Below are positions 43,530 to 52,786 of a stretch of DNA of 64,000 nt, piece by piece; positions within the stretch are counted from its first letter, which is position 1; each line of letters begins with the position of its first letter. Made by a program: the position numbers and the translations under genes. The stretch spans positions 868,001 through 932,000 of the forward strand of contig NZ_JAZHRX010000001.1 in assembly GCF_036924645.1 (NCBI RefSeq). Reading direction: 5' to 3'. Source of the stretch: Bradyrhizobium sp. AZCC 2176 (lineage in GTDB: Bacteria; Pseudomonadota; Alphaproteobacteria; Rhizobiales; Xanthobacteraceae). The notes under the pieces are model-generated. The model did not search any database and had not been told where the DNA came from. It saw only the letters and a list, made by a program, of their open reading frames with translations.

Positions 43530-46528
43530 CGGCGCCCTCCGAAGAGGCCCGCAAGCCTTGCAAGCAATGCGAAGAGCGAGAAGCCGCCCGCGGCCCCGCC
43601 ACCGCCGGCCTTGCGGGCGAGCGCCATGAAGAACTGCGCGATGATCACCCGCGTAGCGCCGTCCAGCAGACGGCCACCGATGCTCGCGACCTTTCCGCCG
43701 ATGGCAGCGTCATAGCTATAGGTCAGCCGCGTGCCGCCCCTGCCGTCGCCCTCGAGCGTGATGCGTCCCTCGGCACTGCCGAAACCGAGCGCGCCGTCGG
43801 CACGTCCGCGCAGCGTGACTGCGCGCGGCGGGTCGAGATCGAACAGATCGACGTCGGCGCGATAGCGCCCGGTGACAGGGCCGATGCCGAGCGTCACGTC
43901 GGCGCGGAAGTGTGTCTCGGAAATCTGGTCGACGTGCTGGCAACCCGGAATGACGGATTGCAGCGTTGCTGGATCGAGCAGCATGGTCCAGACCTGCTCC
44001 GGCGCTCCCTTCACGGCGGCTTGCCCCGCACCGCGAAGCCGCCGGTCTCCTTCCCGGGCCGGCGCGGCGATCGAGCGGCCCGCTGGAGGCGGTGGTTCGG
44101 CGCCGCGCACGAGGTCCGCGAGCCGTGCCGGCACCAGCGGCAGCGTGACATCGGCGAGCCCAAGCGCATCCGCCACCGCATTGGCGATGCAGACCGGCGT
44201 CGACATGCAATTGCCTTCGCCGACGCCCTTCGCTCCGAGCGGTGTGAAGGGCGACGGCGTCTCCATGTGGATTATCTGCGGCTCCGGCACCTCGGTAGTG
44301 GTCGGCAGCAGATAGTCGGCCAGCGTTCCCGTCAGGAAGCTTCCATCATCGCCGTAGGCATATTCCTCGTAGAGCGCAGCGCCCAAGGCCTGCGCGAAGC
44401 CGCCGTGGATCTGCCCGTTCACCATGCCGGGATGCAGGATCGTGCCGCAATCATGCATGGTCACGTAGCGATCGACGCGTGTTTCAAGGGTGGTGCGATC
44501 GATCTCCACGCCGCAGAAATCGAAGATGAAGCCGTGGCAGAGCGAGGAGTTGATGCGATCCTCATCGTCAGGCGGCGTCAGTTCCGTGGGCGTCCAGAAC
44601 ACGGTCTCGCGAATGGTCTGACCGGCGTCGTCCGGAAGGGAGCCCGGCGACCAATGGCCGAGCGCGGCCACGCGTGAGAATGCAATCCGGTTTTCCGGAT
44701 TATGCCGGGACGCGACGAACCCTTTGGCGAATACGATATCCGCCGGTTCGACATTCAACTGGCTGGCGGCGATGCGGGCGAGACGGTCGGCCACGCGTTG
44801 GGCCGCCAGCTTGGCGGTGCCGGCTACCGCTGCGGCGAAACGGCTGGCATAATTGCCGGACGCGATTGACCAGGCGTCCTTGGCGGTGTCGATCTCGGTA
44901 TTGACCCGGACATCTTTCGGCTCGAGGCCGAAGACGTCGGCGACGACCTGCGAGAGCACGGTGCGATGGCCCTGCCCCTGCGGCACGGAGGCCACGTGAA
45001 CCGTGACGCTGCCGACGGGATCTAGGCCGACGGTCGCGGTGGCCTGCGCGCCGTTCTTCGACCCTGCCTTGCGGCGCTCGGCCGCCGACAGCACGGTCGT
45101 GATATAGCCCATGTTGGACACACTGGGCTCGACAACCGCGGCAAGACCGATGCCATACAGACGCCCCTGCGCACGCGCCTGCTCGCGGCGCGCCTTGAGT
45201 TCGGCAAGCTTGCCCTCCTCGGCCGCTCTCATGACCGCTTCCCGGTAATTGCCGGAATCCAGCAACGCGCCGGTCGCGGTGCGATAGGGAAAGGCATTCG
45301 CATCGATGAGATTGCGCCTGATGATTTCGAGCGGGTCGAGGCGGAGGCCGATGGCGATGCGTTGCACCAGCCGCTCCAGCGCAAAGTAGACCTGCGGTCC
45401 GCCAAAGCCGCGATTGAGGCCGGTTGGCGTCTTGTTGGTGACGACGACACGATTGCGGATCCTGACGTGGCGGATGTCGTACGCGCCCGTCATGTTGCCG
45501 TGCATGCGGTAGAGGGTTGCCGGCTCGGGTGCACGCAAATGCGCGCCGCAATCCTCGACCTGGTTCCAATCGAGCGCGAGAATTTTGCCATCTGCGGCAA
45601 CGGCCGCCGACAAGGTCGTGGCCCGGTTGGTCGCGGATACGGATGCGGCGAGGTGCTCGAGCCGGTCCTCGATCCACTTGACCGGTCGGCCTGCGACGCG
45701 AGCTGCTGCTGCGATCAGCACGATGTACGAAAAGACCCCCTGCTTGACGCCGAAACTGCCGCCGGAGTCCGGAGGCGTGCGCAGCCGCAACCTATTACCC
45801 GGCACCTTGAGGGCGCGCGCAATCACGGTATGGATGCTGAACGGACCCTGGAAATTGGCCAGGATCTCGAAGGCATCCTCCGCAGCATCATGCGAGGCGA
45901 TGACGCCGTAGGTCTCGATCGGCGTACAGGAGTTGCGGGGATATCTGATATCGATCGAGAAACGGTGCGGCGCGTTCGCAAAGGCATGCTCGGGATTTCC
46001 GTAGCGGAACGTGCGATCGCTTGCGAGATTTTCCGGAAAGCCGTCGTGCAGGAGGGGAGCCTCCGGCGCAAGTGCGCCGAGCGGATCGACGACGGCGGCT
46101 CGTGGGCGATACTCTACGGCAATCAGCTCGGCTGCGTCTTCGGCTCGGGCGCGGTCCGTCGCCACGACCACCGCCACCGGCTCGCCGACATAGCGTACGC
46201 GATTGACCGCGATCGGCCAGCACTCGACGGGCGCTTTCACTCCCACGACAAGACTCGATGTGACGGCCTTGACCTGCTCGCCCGTGAGGACTGCCGCAAC
46301 TCCCGGCAGCAGCTTTGCCGCTTCGGTATCGATTGCAAGGATATCGGCATGGGCATGCGGCGAACGCAGGATCGCCGCGTGAAGCGTGCCCGGTTGAACG
46401 CCGAGATCATCGATGAAGCGGCCGCGACCGCTCAGCAGCGCGGCATCCTCGACGCGTTCGATCGAGCGGCCGACCCAAGGCCGGCCTTCCATGTCGACAG
46501 ATGCGGATCGAGCCGCAGCATGCGCCAT
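43526..46528 (-). CDS. hmfA: HmfA-like molybdenum subunit fused to a CoxG/SRPBCC domain
   Basis: A large xanthine-oxidase-type subunit of about 1000 residues. The N-part has VGRSIERVEDAALLSGRGRF and the molybdopterin-binding body, and the catalytic Glu sits in GAKGVGEGN. The C-terminal 200 residues form a CoxG-like SRPBCC domain (GAPEQVWTMLLDPATLQSVI and later GPVTGRYRADVDL), joined by a Pro/Ala linker. It hydroxylates furoyl-CoA at C5 using a molybdenum cofactor (MCD type in this family). ATG 46528 has GGAGGA 9 nt upstream; 46567 and 46537 are alternatives. CoxG is usually a separate maturation or membrane-anchoring protein. Confidence 0.85.
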   Translation of the reverse strand: MAHAAARSASVDMEGRPWVGRSIERVEDAALLSGRGRFIDDLGVQPGTLHAAILRSPHAHADILAIDTEAAKLLPGVAAVLTGEQVKAVTSSLVVGVKAPVECWPIAVNRVRYVGEPVAVVVATDRARAEDAAELIAVEYRPRAAVVDPLGALAPEAPLLHDGFPENLASDRTFRYGNPEHAFANAPHRFSIDIRYPRNSCTPIETYGVIASHDAAEDAFEILANFQGPFSIHTVIARALKVPGNRLRLRTPPDSGGSFGVKQGVFSYIVLIAAAARVAGRPVKWIEDRLEHLAASVSATNRATTLSAAVAADGKILALDWNQVEDCGAHLRAPEPATLYRMHGNMTGAYDIRHVRIRNRVVVTNKTPTGLNRGFGGPQVYFALERLVQRIAIGLRLDPLEIIRRNLIDANAFPYRTATGALLDSGNYREAVMRAAEEGKLAELKARREQARAQGRLYGIGLAAVVEPSVSNMGYITTVLSAAERRKAGSKNGAQATATVGLDPVGSVTVHVASVPQGQGHRTVLSQVVADVFGLEPKDVRVNTEIDTAKDAWSIASGNYASRFAAAVAGTAKLAAQRVADRLARIAASQLNVEPADIVFAKGFVASRHNPENRIAFSRVAALGHWSPGSLPDDAGQTIRETVFWTPTELTPPDDEDRINSSLCHGFIFDFCGVEIDRTTLETRVDRYVTMHDCGTILHPGMVNGQIHGGFAQALGAALYEEYAYGDDGSFLTGTLADYLLPTTTEVPEPQIIHMETPSPFTPLGAKGVGEGNCMSTPVCIANAVADALGLADVTLPLVPARLADLVRGAEPPPPAGRSIAAPAREGDRRLRGAGQAAVKGAPEQVWTMLLDPATLQSVIPGCQHVDQISETHFRADVTLGIGPVTGRYRADVDLFDLDPPRAVTLRGRADGALGFGSAEGRITLEGDGRGGTRLTYSYDAAIGGKVASIGGRLLDGATRVIIAQFFMALARKAGGGGAAGGFSLFALLARLAGLFGGRR

Positions 46529-46659
46529 TTCCGACATTCCTCCCGATCGCGCGCTCTGCGACGCCATGTGGAGCAGATGTAAGAACGCCGGCCCGCCGGG
46601 CCATACCGTCAGCTCTCACCACTTACCAAATCGTCTCATTTGCAAGTCCGCGGCAATAG

Positions 46660-47502
46660 TCAGTTGGCAAGGCGCGAGACGTTGCGAAACTCGCGCGGAC
46701 TCACGCCGGTGTGATCGCGGAAGAAGCGCGTGAAATGCGCCGGCTCCGGAAAGCCGAAGCGCTCGCTGAGTGCGCCGAAGGGCACATCCTGATGCATCAC
46801 CGCATCGAGTACCCGCTCCATGCGTACCACATTCAGATAGATCTTTGGCGACACACCGAGCGAAGCCTCGAACAGGCGAAAGAACTGCGCACGCGACAAG
46901 CCCGCGTCCTTCGCGAATTGATCGACGCTGGCGCACGAACCGTCCCGGGTTCGCATCGCTTCCGTGACGCGCCTGATCCGCCAGTCGCAGCTCTTCGCAT
47001 TCATGCCGCGGATCGAATTCGGAAAACGGCGCCAGGACGTGAAGCGCTCGATTACCGCGATCATGAGCTCCGAGAGGGCTTGTTCATGGACACGGGTGCA
47101 GTCCGGATGCTCCACCAACTCGGCGGCCAGCCGGAGCGTGAGCTGACGAATCCGCGGCGAGATTTCACCCGAACGCTGCTCGAAAAAGCCGGGCGCGCCG
47201 CTGGCCGCCCAGCCGGGACGAAACTCCCTTAGCCAATGCGGTTCGACGTAGAGCGCGAGAATGAGAGTCCGCGGTCGCGCCGGGTCGTGCACGTAGGCAT
47301 GCGGCGTCCAGGCATCGACCAGCACAGCGTTGGTATCCGTGAGCGGATATGCCCTGTCGCCCACCAGGAATTGCGTGTCGGCGCCTTCAACCTTGAGGAG
47401 GACGTGGCACTGCGGGTGCGCGTGACGCACCAGCGAGCGGTCCATGTCCAGGAGCGCAACCCGACCAAAGGCGCCGTGAGCAATGCGCAGAGCTGTCGAC
47501 AT
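46660..47502 (-). CDS. AraC-family transcriptional regulator
   Basis: A 280-residue regulator with an N-terminal cupin-like sensor (residues 20-150, with HAHPQCHVLLKVEG and HAYVHDPARPRTL) and two C-terminal helix-turn-helix motifs (SVDQFAKDAGLSRAQFFRLF, then FGALSERFGFPEPAHFTRFF). It lies inside the leftward hmf array between the ThDP enzyme and hmfA, so it is likely a local activator of furan use. A signal small molecule in this class binds the cupin pocket; which one is unknown. Confidence 0.86.
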   Translation of the reverse strand: MSTALRIAHGAFGRVALLDMDRSLVRHAHPQCHVLLKVEGADTQFLVGDRAYPLTDTNAVLVDAWTPHAYVHDPARPRTLILALYVEPHWLREFRPGWAASGAPGFFEQRSGEISPRIRQLTLRLAAELVEHPDCTRVHEQALSELMIAVIERFTSWRRFPNSIRGMNAKSCDWRIRRVTEAMRTRDGSCASVDQFAKDAGLSRAQFFRLFEASLGVSPKIYLNVVRMERVLDAVMHQDVPFGALSERFGFPEPAHFTRFFRDHTGVSPREFRNVSRLAN

Positions 47503-47551
47503 ACTGTCCTCCTCTTCACAAGCTGCTTCATTTCAGCGCAAGGCGGGCACC

Positions 47552-49291
47552 TCACGAGGATCGTATCGCGTGCCGCGACGCCAGCGCACGCTCACGCAAT
47601 TGCGTCAGCGTGGCAGCCGGAGCAATGGCTTCTGCATCGATCTTCAGTTCCAGGAGGGCTGGCTTTCGCCGCTCGTCTGCAAAGGCCCTTGCCCGGGCAA
47701 AGGCCGCAGCAAAGCTGTCGGTTTCCAGGACCTGTTCGCCATAGCCGCCAAAGGAGCGGGCCAGCGCCACGAAATCCGGATTATCGAGCGCGGTCGCGTG
47801 AACGCGCCCCGGATATTCCTTCTCCTGGTGCATGCGGATCGATCCGTACATGCCGTTGTTGACGACAATGACAATCACGCCGAGGCCATGTCGCGACGCG
47901 GTCGCAAGCTCATTGGCGCTCATCAGAAAGCAGCCATCTCCGGCAAAGCAGACCGCGGTGCGGTCAGGGTGGACCAGTTTGGCCGTGATCGCCGCAGGGA
48001 GGCCATAGCCCATAGCTCCTGATGTGGGCGCAAGCTGCGTCCTGAAACCGCCATATCGGTGAAACTTGTGGACCCAGATCGCGTAGTTGCCCGCCCCGTT
48101 CGAGATGATCGCATCTTCCGGCAGGGCATCGCGCAAGAACAGCATCACCTTGCCGAGATCAACCGGACCCGGCATGGATCCCGGCGGCACCTGATCGGCG
48201 ATGAATTCCTCGCGCGCGGCTGCGAGCCACTCGCTCCGTCGCGTTTCCGTCTCGGGTCTGTATCTTTGCGAGGGCCGTAATCCAGCCAGCGCGGCGGTAA
48301 TCTCGGGCATGCCGGCGTTGATCGAAAGATCGGCCTGATAGACGCGGCCAAGCTCGTTCGGATCGGCATGGACATGCACGAAGCATTGAGCCGGGCGAGG
48401 AATTTCAAACAAGGTATAACCTAACGTCGTAGTCTCACCCAGGCGCCCACCCATGGCGATGATCAGGTCGGCGCCGCGAATGCGTTCGATCAGCTTTGTG
48501 CTTGGACCAAGGCCGGCGTGGCCGACATAATGCGAATGCCGGTTGTCAAGAATGTCCTGACGACGGAAGCCGGCGACAACCGGCAGGCTGAAGGTCTCGA
48601 CGAAGCTCTTGAGGTCCGCGCAGGCTCGGGCATTCCAACCGCCGCCACCTACGATGACGAGGGGCCGCTCGGCGCCATCGATCATCTCGACCAAACGGGA
48701 CAGCTGAGCGGGACCGGGATGGGCGGCAGCCCGCACGTAGCGACCGGCATTCGCGACCGGGGCTCGCTCTGTAAGCATGTCCTCCGGCAGCGAGACCACG
48801 ACCGGCCCCGGGCGCCCGGACACCGCAACATGGAAGGCACGGCTGACCAGTTCAGGGATGCGCTCGGCGCGATCGATTTCGACGACCCATTTGGCCATGC
48901 CACCGAACATCCGGCGGAAGTCGACTTCCTGCCATGCCTCGCGTCCCAGCATGTTGCGGGCAACCTGGCCGATGAACAGGATCATCGGCGTGGAATCCTG
49001 AGACGCCGTGTGAACGCCGATTGCGGCGTGGCTTGCGCCCGGCCCTCGCGTGACAAAGCAGATTCCGGGATGCCCGGTCAGCTTACCATACGCCTCGGCC
49101 ATGTGCGCGGCGCCCGCCTCATGCCGGGTCACGATGGTCCGGATCGCATCGCCCGCCCCGGCGAGCGCATCGATCGCGGCCAGAAAACTTTCCCCGGGCA
49201 GGCAGAATACCGTATCCACGCCGTGAATCTTCAGCGTATCGACGAGAATCTCGCCGCCACTGCGCTGGTTTGAAGTCATCAAGATCGGCAA
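47552..49291 (-). CDS. Thiamine-diphosphate enzyme, acetolactate-synthase-like
   Basis: A 579-residue three-domain ThDP enzyme. The conserved catalytic Glu lies in TIVTRHEAGAAHMAEAYGK; the central domain follows (VIVGGGGWNARACADLKSFV); and the ThDP/Mg motif is GDGCFLMSANELATASRHGL with VVNNGMYG. Such enzymes do decarboxylation or carboligation of 2-oxo acids or aldehydes. Standard furoate breakdown needs no such step, so its presence between hmfF and araC is unexplained. It may act on a linked aldehyde or keto acid (for example furfural-type or benzoylformate-like). FMN hydroxy-acid oxidase downstream of lysR could supply a 2-oxo acid. Confidence 0.85.
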   Translation of the reverse strand: MPILMTSNQRSGGEILVDTLKIHGVDTVFCLPGESFLAAIDALAGAGDAIRTIVTRHEAGAAHMAEAYGKLTGHPGICFVTRGPGASHAAIGVHTASQDSTPMILFIGQVARNMLGREAWQEVDFRRMFGGMAKWVVEIDRAERIPELVSRAFHVAVSGRPGPVVVSLPEDMLTERAPVANAGRYVRAAAHPGPAQLSRLVEMIDGAERPLVIVGGGGWNARACADLKSFVETFSLPVVAGFRRQDILDNRHSHYVGHAGLGPSTKLIERIRGADLIIAMGGRLGETTTLGYTLFEIPRPAQCFVHVHADPNELGRVYQADLSINAGMPEITAALAGLRPSQRYRPETETRRSEWLAAAREEFIADQVPPGSMPGPVDLGKVMLFLRDALPEDAIISNGAGNYAIWVHKFHRYGGFRTQLAPTSGAMGYGLPAAITAKLVHPDRTAVCFAGDGCFLMSANELATASRHGLGVIVIVVNNGMYGSIRMHQEKEYPGRVHATALDNPDFVALARSFGGYGEQVLETDSFAAAFARARAFADERRKPALLELKIDAEAIAPAATLTQLRERALASRHAIRSS

Positions 49292-49353
49292 CTCTTCGGC
49301 TCAAAATACATGGCAGGTCGAACGGATTGGTCCTGGTGGCCATCTTTTTGTTT

Positions 49354-49402
49354 GAGCATGACCTTTCCGGAAAACCGGTACCCACTTTTCCGGATCATGC
49401 TC
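49354..49402. repeat. Short palindromic repeat at the 3' end of hmfF
   Basis: GAGCATGACCTTTCCGG pairs with CCGGATCATGCTC around a GGTACCCAC centre, a dispersed repeat type frequent in Rhizobiales. The last codons and stop of hmfF (49395-49397) lie inside it. Confidence 0.65.
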
Positions 49403-50822
49403 TAAGCGCCCCTCGAAGAACACGAGAGATCGCGGCCTCGGGACTGTTCTGCAGGGCCGAAGCGAGATCGACGCGCTCCTCACCCTTGACATGAATGCGC
49501 TTGAAATCGAGTTCCGGCGCGTCGACCGGCACGGTCGCATCGAGTCCCATCTTGGCGCTGATGCCATCCTTTGTGGTCGGATCGAGCTTGGACCCGAGCG
49601 CGCCCGAAACGACCAGAAGATCGCGATCGGCTTGGAAGCGCGTCGCTACCGCCCATTCGATTTCCTCGGAATCGCCGATATTGACGTCCTTGTCGACGAC
49701 GACAACCTGCTTGATGTCATAGTGGGCGCCGAAGGCACACATGATGATGTTTTTCGGCTCGCCGTCGGACGTCTTGTCGATCTTGACTGCAAGATGGTAG
49801 CGGCAGGTGCCGCCGCGCGGGAGACGTACGTCGAGTACGTTCGGGAAGCTGCGCCGCAGATGCTGCAGCAGCGTCGCCTCGCGCGGCACGGCACCGAGAA
49901 CGAGGTGCTCGTAGCCCCCGCCGACAATGGTGTGGTAGATCGGCCGGGCGCGGTGAGTGACGGCGTCCACTTCGATCACCTCGCGGTTTGCCCGCGGGCC
50001 ATAGTATTGGGGAAACTCACCAAACGGCCCTTCCGGCTCGCGCACGCGCGGGAGAATTCGCCCTTCGATCACAATCTCCGCCTGGGCAGGCACGCGGACG
50101 GAATTGGTCTTGCACTTCACGACATCGACGGACTGACCTAGGAGCGCGCCGGCAATCCCCATCTCGTCCTCATCGAGCGCAGCAATCGCCTGCGACGCCA
50201 GCAGCAGTGCCGGATGGACCCCAATGACGATTGCGATCTCAAGCGCTTCGCCTGCCTCCTCGGCCATGCGGAAATAAGAGAGCGTATGCCTGGGCAACAA
50301 CAGAACGCCGATCCGGTTCGGACCGCTGATCTGACACCGATGGATCGATACGTTCTGGATGCCGTTGCGCGGATTGCGAGCGATCAGCAGGCCTGCCGTG
50401 ATATAGGGTCCGCTGTCGCGCTCGTTGTGCTTCGGGATTGGTAGCTGCCTGAGAAGGTCCACCTCGTTGTGGACGATTTCCTGAACCGGGCCGCTGCTCA
50501 CTTCGCGGCTCGGCAGAGGATCGCGCGCCGCAGCAAGGAAGCGCCCCAGCAACTGATCGGCGCCGACACCAATGGATTCGGCGACCCAGTCCCGCGCTGC
50601 GAACAGATTGGCGACCACGGGGATGTCGTGCCCGCCGGGCTTTGGAAACAGCACCGCGCGGTCGCGCTCCAGCCGCTTCGAAATGGCGGCAAGCTCATCG
50701 GCGAGTTCCACGCCCTCGCGGGCGACAGCAAGCTTGCCGCGCTCGGCAAGGTGGGCGAGCCAGGAGCGCAAGTCCTTCGGCGCGTCCGCCGCAGCGGTTC
50801 TAGCCAGGTTATCGGTCTGCAT
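49395..50822 (-). CDS. hmfF: UbiD-family decarboxylase, HmfF-like (furan-2,5-dicarboxylate decarboxylase)
   Basis: A 475-residue prenylated-FMN-dependent decarboxylase. UbiD signatures include GPYITAGLLIARNPRNGIQN, EIVIEGRILPRVREPEGPFG (holding the E of the ERE-type active site) and EFPQYYGPR, and ENVSIHRCQISGPNRIGV-type middle (here QNVSIHRCQISGPNRIG). HmfF removes one carboxyl from 2,5-furandicarboxylate to give 2-furoate. The partner UbiX gene, needed for the cofactor, is just upstream (33-bp gap). Other aromatic acids remain possible substrates. Confidence 0.78.
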   Translation of the reverse strand: MQTDNLARTAAADAPKDLRSWLAHLAERGKLAVAREGVELADELAAISKRLERDRAVLFPKPGGHDIPVVANLFAARDWVAESIGVGADQLLGRFLAAARDPLPSREVSSGPVQEIVHNEVDLLRQLPIPKHNERDSGPYITAGLLIARNPRNGIQNVSIHRCQISGPNRIGVLLLPRHTLSYFRMAEEAGEALEIAIVIGVHPALLLASQAIAALDEDEMGIAGALLGQSVDVVKCKTNSVRVPAQAEIVIEGRILPRVREPEGPFGEFPQYYGPRANREVIEVDAVTHRARPIYHTIVGGGYEHLVLGAVPREATLLQHLRRSFPNVLDVRLPRGGTCRYHLAVKIDKTSDGEPKNIIMCAFGAHYDIKQVVVVDKDVNIGDSEEIEWAVATRFQADRDLLVVSGALGSKLDPTTKDGISAKMGLDATVPVDAPELDFKRIHVKGEERVDLASALQNSPEAAISRVLRGALRA

Positions 50823-50854
50823 GATGCGATCTTTCCGTGGTCTTCTGCAGGCGT

Positions 50855-51469
50855 TCAGGGAGCAATTTTTCGTGGCGAACGACGCTTGAGCGCCTCGTCC
50901 TCACCCCAGCGGCGCACGACGCCGATGTCGACATCGAACAGGTCGAGCACGCGCCCGACGGTGTGTTCGACCAAGTCCTCCAGACTGTCGGGCTTGGCGT
51001 AGAACGCCGGCACGGGAGGCGCGATGATCGCCCCGATTTCAGAAAGCGCGGTCATGGTGCGCAGGTGACCCGTATGCAGCGGTGTTTCGCGCACCATCAA
51101 CACGAGTCGGCGCTTCTCCTTGAGGACGACATCGGCAGCTCGCGTCAGCAGCGTCGTGGTGACGCCGGAGGCGATTTCCGACATTGACCGCATCGAACAG
51201 GGAGCGACGATCATGCCCGCTGTGCGAAAAGAACCGCTGGAGATCGAGGCAGCCATATCGTCAATGGCATGGTTGAAATGGGCGAGCGCCCTCACCTCGG
51301 AGATCTTCAAGTCGGTCTCGTAGGCAAAAGTCTGCTCGGCCGTCCTCGACATCACTAGGTGCGTCTCGATGCCGGCATTTCGAAGCAACTGCAGCAGCCG
51401 CACACCGTAAGCCACGCCCGAGGCCCCGGAGATACCGATAATCAACCGCGTGGGTGCGCGATCCTGCAT
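50855..51469 (-). CDS. hmfG: UbiX-family flavin prenyltransferase (HmfG)
   Basis: A 204-residue protein that makes prenylated FMN for UbiD-type enzymes from FMN and dimethylallyl phosphate. Motifs are IIGISGASGVAYGVRLLQLL at the N-terminus and the conserved IVAPCSMRSMSEIASGV and RETPLHTGHLRTM. It pairs with hmfF and is the first gene of the leftward array. ATG 51469 fits the family start; the longer frame to 51604 adds an unrelated Pro-rich tail. Confidence 0.88.
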   Translation of the reverse strand: MQDRAPTRLIIGISGASGVAYGVRLLQLLRNAGIETHLVMSRTAEQTFAYETDLKISEVRALAHFNHAIDDMAASISSGSFRTAGMIVAPCSMRSMSEIASGVTTTLLTRAADVVLKEKRRLVLMVRETPLHTGHLRTMTALSEIGAIIAPPVPAFYAKPDSLEDLVEHTVGRVLDLFDVDIGVVRRWGEDEALKRRSPRKIAP

Positions 51470-51622
51470 CGCCTTCACTCCCTGTTTCGCGATGCCCGCG
51501 ACGCCAGGCGTTTGCAGCGCGAGATGATTGCTATTGCCTGAACCGCGTGGCGCTCCGGCCCCGGACCACCCGCGTCCGGTCGTTTGAAGGAAGCGTAAAG
51601 GCAAGCTAATATCAGCACAAAT

Positions 51623-51648
51623 AATGATTGATGATATACTCGATCATT
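51623..51648. promoter_or_regulatory. Dyad in the hmfG / lysR divergent promoter
   Basis: AATGAT and ATCATT arms (6-14-6) at 51623-51648 form an AT-rich inverted repeat, of the interrupted kind used by LysR-type regulators. It lies 59 bp before lysR and about 155 bp before hmfG. Confidence 0.4.
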
Positions 51649-51706
51649 CGGAGTGATGAGACGGCCGATGCGGAGCCGGCCCGTCGCCCGACAGGGGGAG
51701 ACGTCG

Positions 51707-52690
51707 ATGGAATTCAGGCAGATCCAATATTTCCTTTGTCTGGCGGAAGAAAAAAGTGTCACCCGCGCGGCGCGCCAGCTCAATATCGTACAGCCGGCGC
51801 TCAGCATGCAGATCGCCAAGCTCGAGGCCGAGCTTGGTCAAAAGCTGTTCGAGCGCAGCAGCCATGGAATGACACTGACGGTCGCAGGCGAAGCGTTCTG
51901 CCGGCTCGTTTCGCCGATCGCTCGCGATGTCGAATATGCCAAACAGGAAATGGCGCGGCTAAACGGCCGCATTTCCGGCCGGGTATCGGCCGGACTGATC
52001 ACCTCGGTGGCACAAAGCACCATGGCGAGTTCGTCCGCAACCGTGGCACATCTCTATCCGGAGATCACGCTCTCGGTCTGCGAGGGCTACACCGAGACAT
52101 TGACCGACTGGGTGAATTCCGGGCTGCTCGACTTTGCGCTGATCAACGTGCCGCGTCGGCGCGTTTCACTCGCGGCGCATCATGTCATGGACGAGGAAAT
52201 GGTATTCGTCTGTCGAAAGGATGCGCCGACCAAGCCGCCGGCGAACCTGCGGTTCGGGCATCTGGCCGAGTTCGACCTGGTCATGCCGTCGAAGCGGCAC
52301 GGCTTGCGCATGATCCTGGAGGAGCACGCTGCCGCGGCGGGCATCGAATTGCGGCCGCGGCTCGAACTCGACACCCTGCCCGCTCTCTGCGATGTGGTTG
52401 CCACCACGAACCTTGTGTCGGTACTACCGACGATCGCGCTGCAGCAATCGCTGGCAGATGGCAGGGTCAAGGCGCATCGCTTTGCCGAGCCGCGGATCGT
52501 CCGGTCGATCGCCTGGGTTCATCATCCGCGCCGAATGGTGTCCGCGGCTGCGCGGGCAGTACTCGATATCATTCGTCACGACCTGGTCGAGGCCGCGACA
52601 TCGGCGAGCAACTACATCCAGCCGGTTTCGGAAACGACTGCACGGCACCGGAGCCCACGGCGCGCCAAGTCACGGTCGGTGCGTTCCTGA
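51707..52690 (+). CDS. LysR-family transcriptional regulator
   Basis: A 327-residue regulator with the N-terminal LysR helix-turn-helix (residues 1-60, FRQIQYFLCLAEEKSVTRAA RQLNIVQPALS region, split here to motif level) and a periplasmic-binding-fold ligand domain. ATG 51707 has GGGGGAG upstream. It is divergent from hmfG and likely activates the hmf array in answer to a pathway intermediate. The C-terminus is extended by a basic tail. An alternative target is the FMN oxidase gene just downstream. Confidence 0.88.
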   Translation: MEFRQIQYFLCLAEEKSVTRAARQLNIVQPALSMQIAKLEAELGQKLFERSSHGMTLTVAGEAFCRLVSPIARDVEYAKQEMARLNGRISGRVSAGLITSVAQSTMASSSATVAHLYPEITLSVCEGYTETLTDWVNSGLLDFALINVPRRRVSLAAHHVMDEEMVFVCRKDAPTKPPANLRFGHLAEFDLVMPSKRHGLRMILEEHAAAAGIELRPRLELDTLPALCDVVATTNLVSVLPTIALQQSLADGRVKAHRFAEPRIVRSIAWVHHPRRMVSAAARAVLDIIRHDLVEAATSASNYIQPVSETTARHRSPRRAKSRSVRS

Positions 52691-52786
52691 TATCACTGGA
52701 AGCTATCGCATTCATCATCGGTAATTATTTGCGGAGATGACACGCCGCACTCTATGAGAGAGCCCTGCACAACGGGGACAGTTCTC

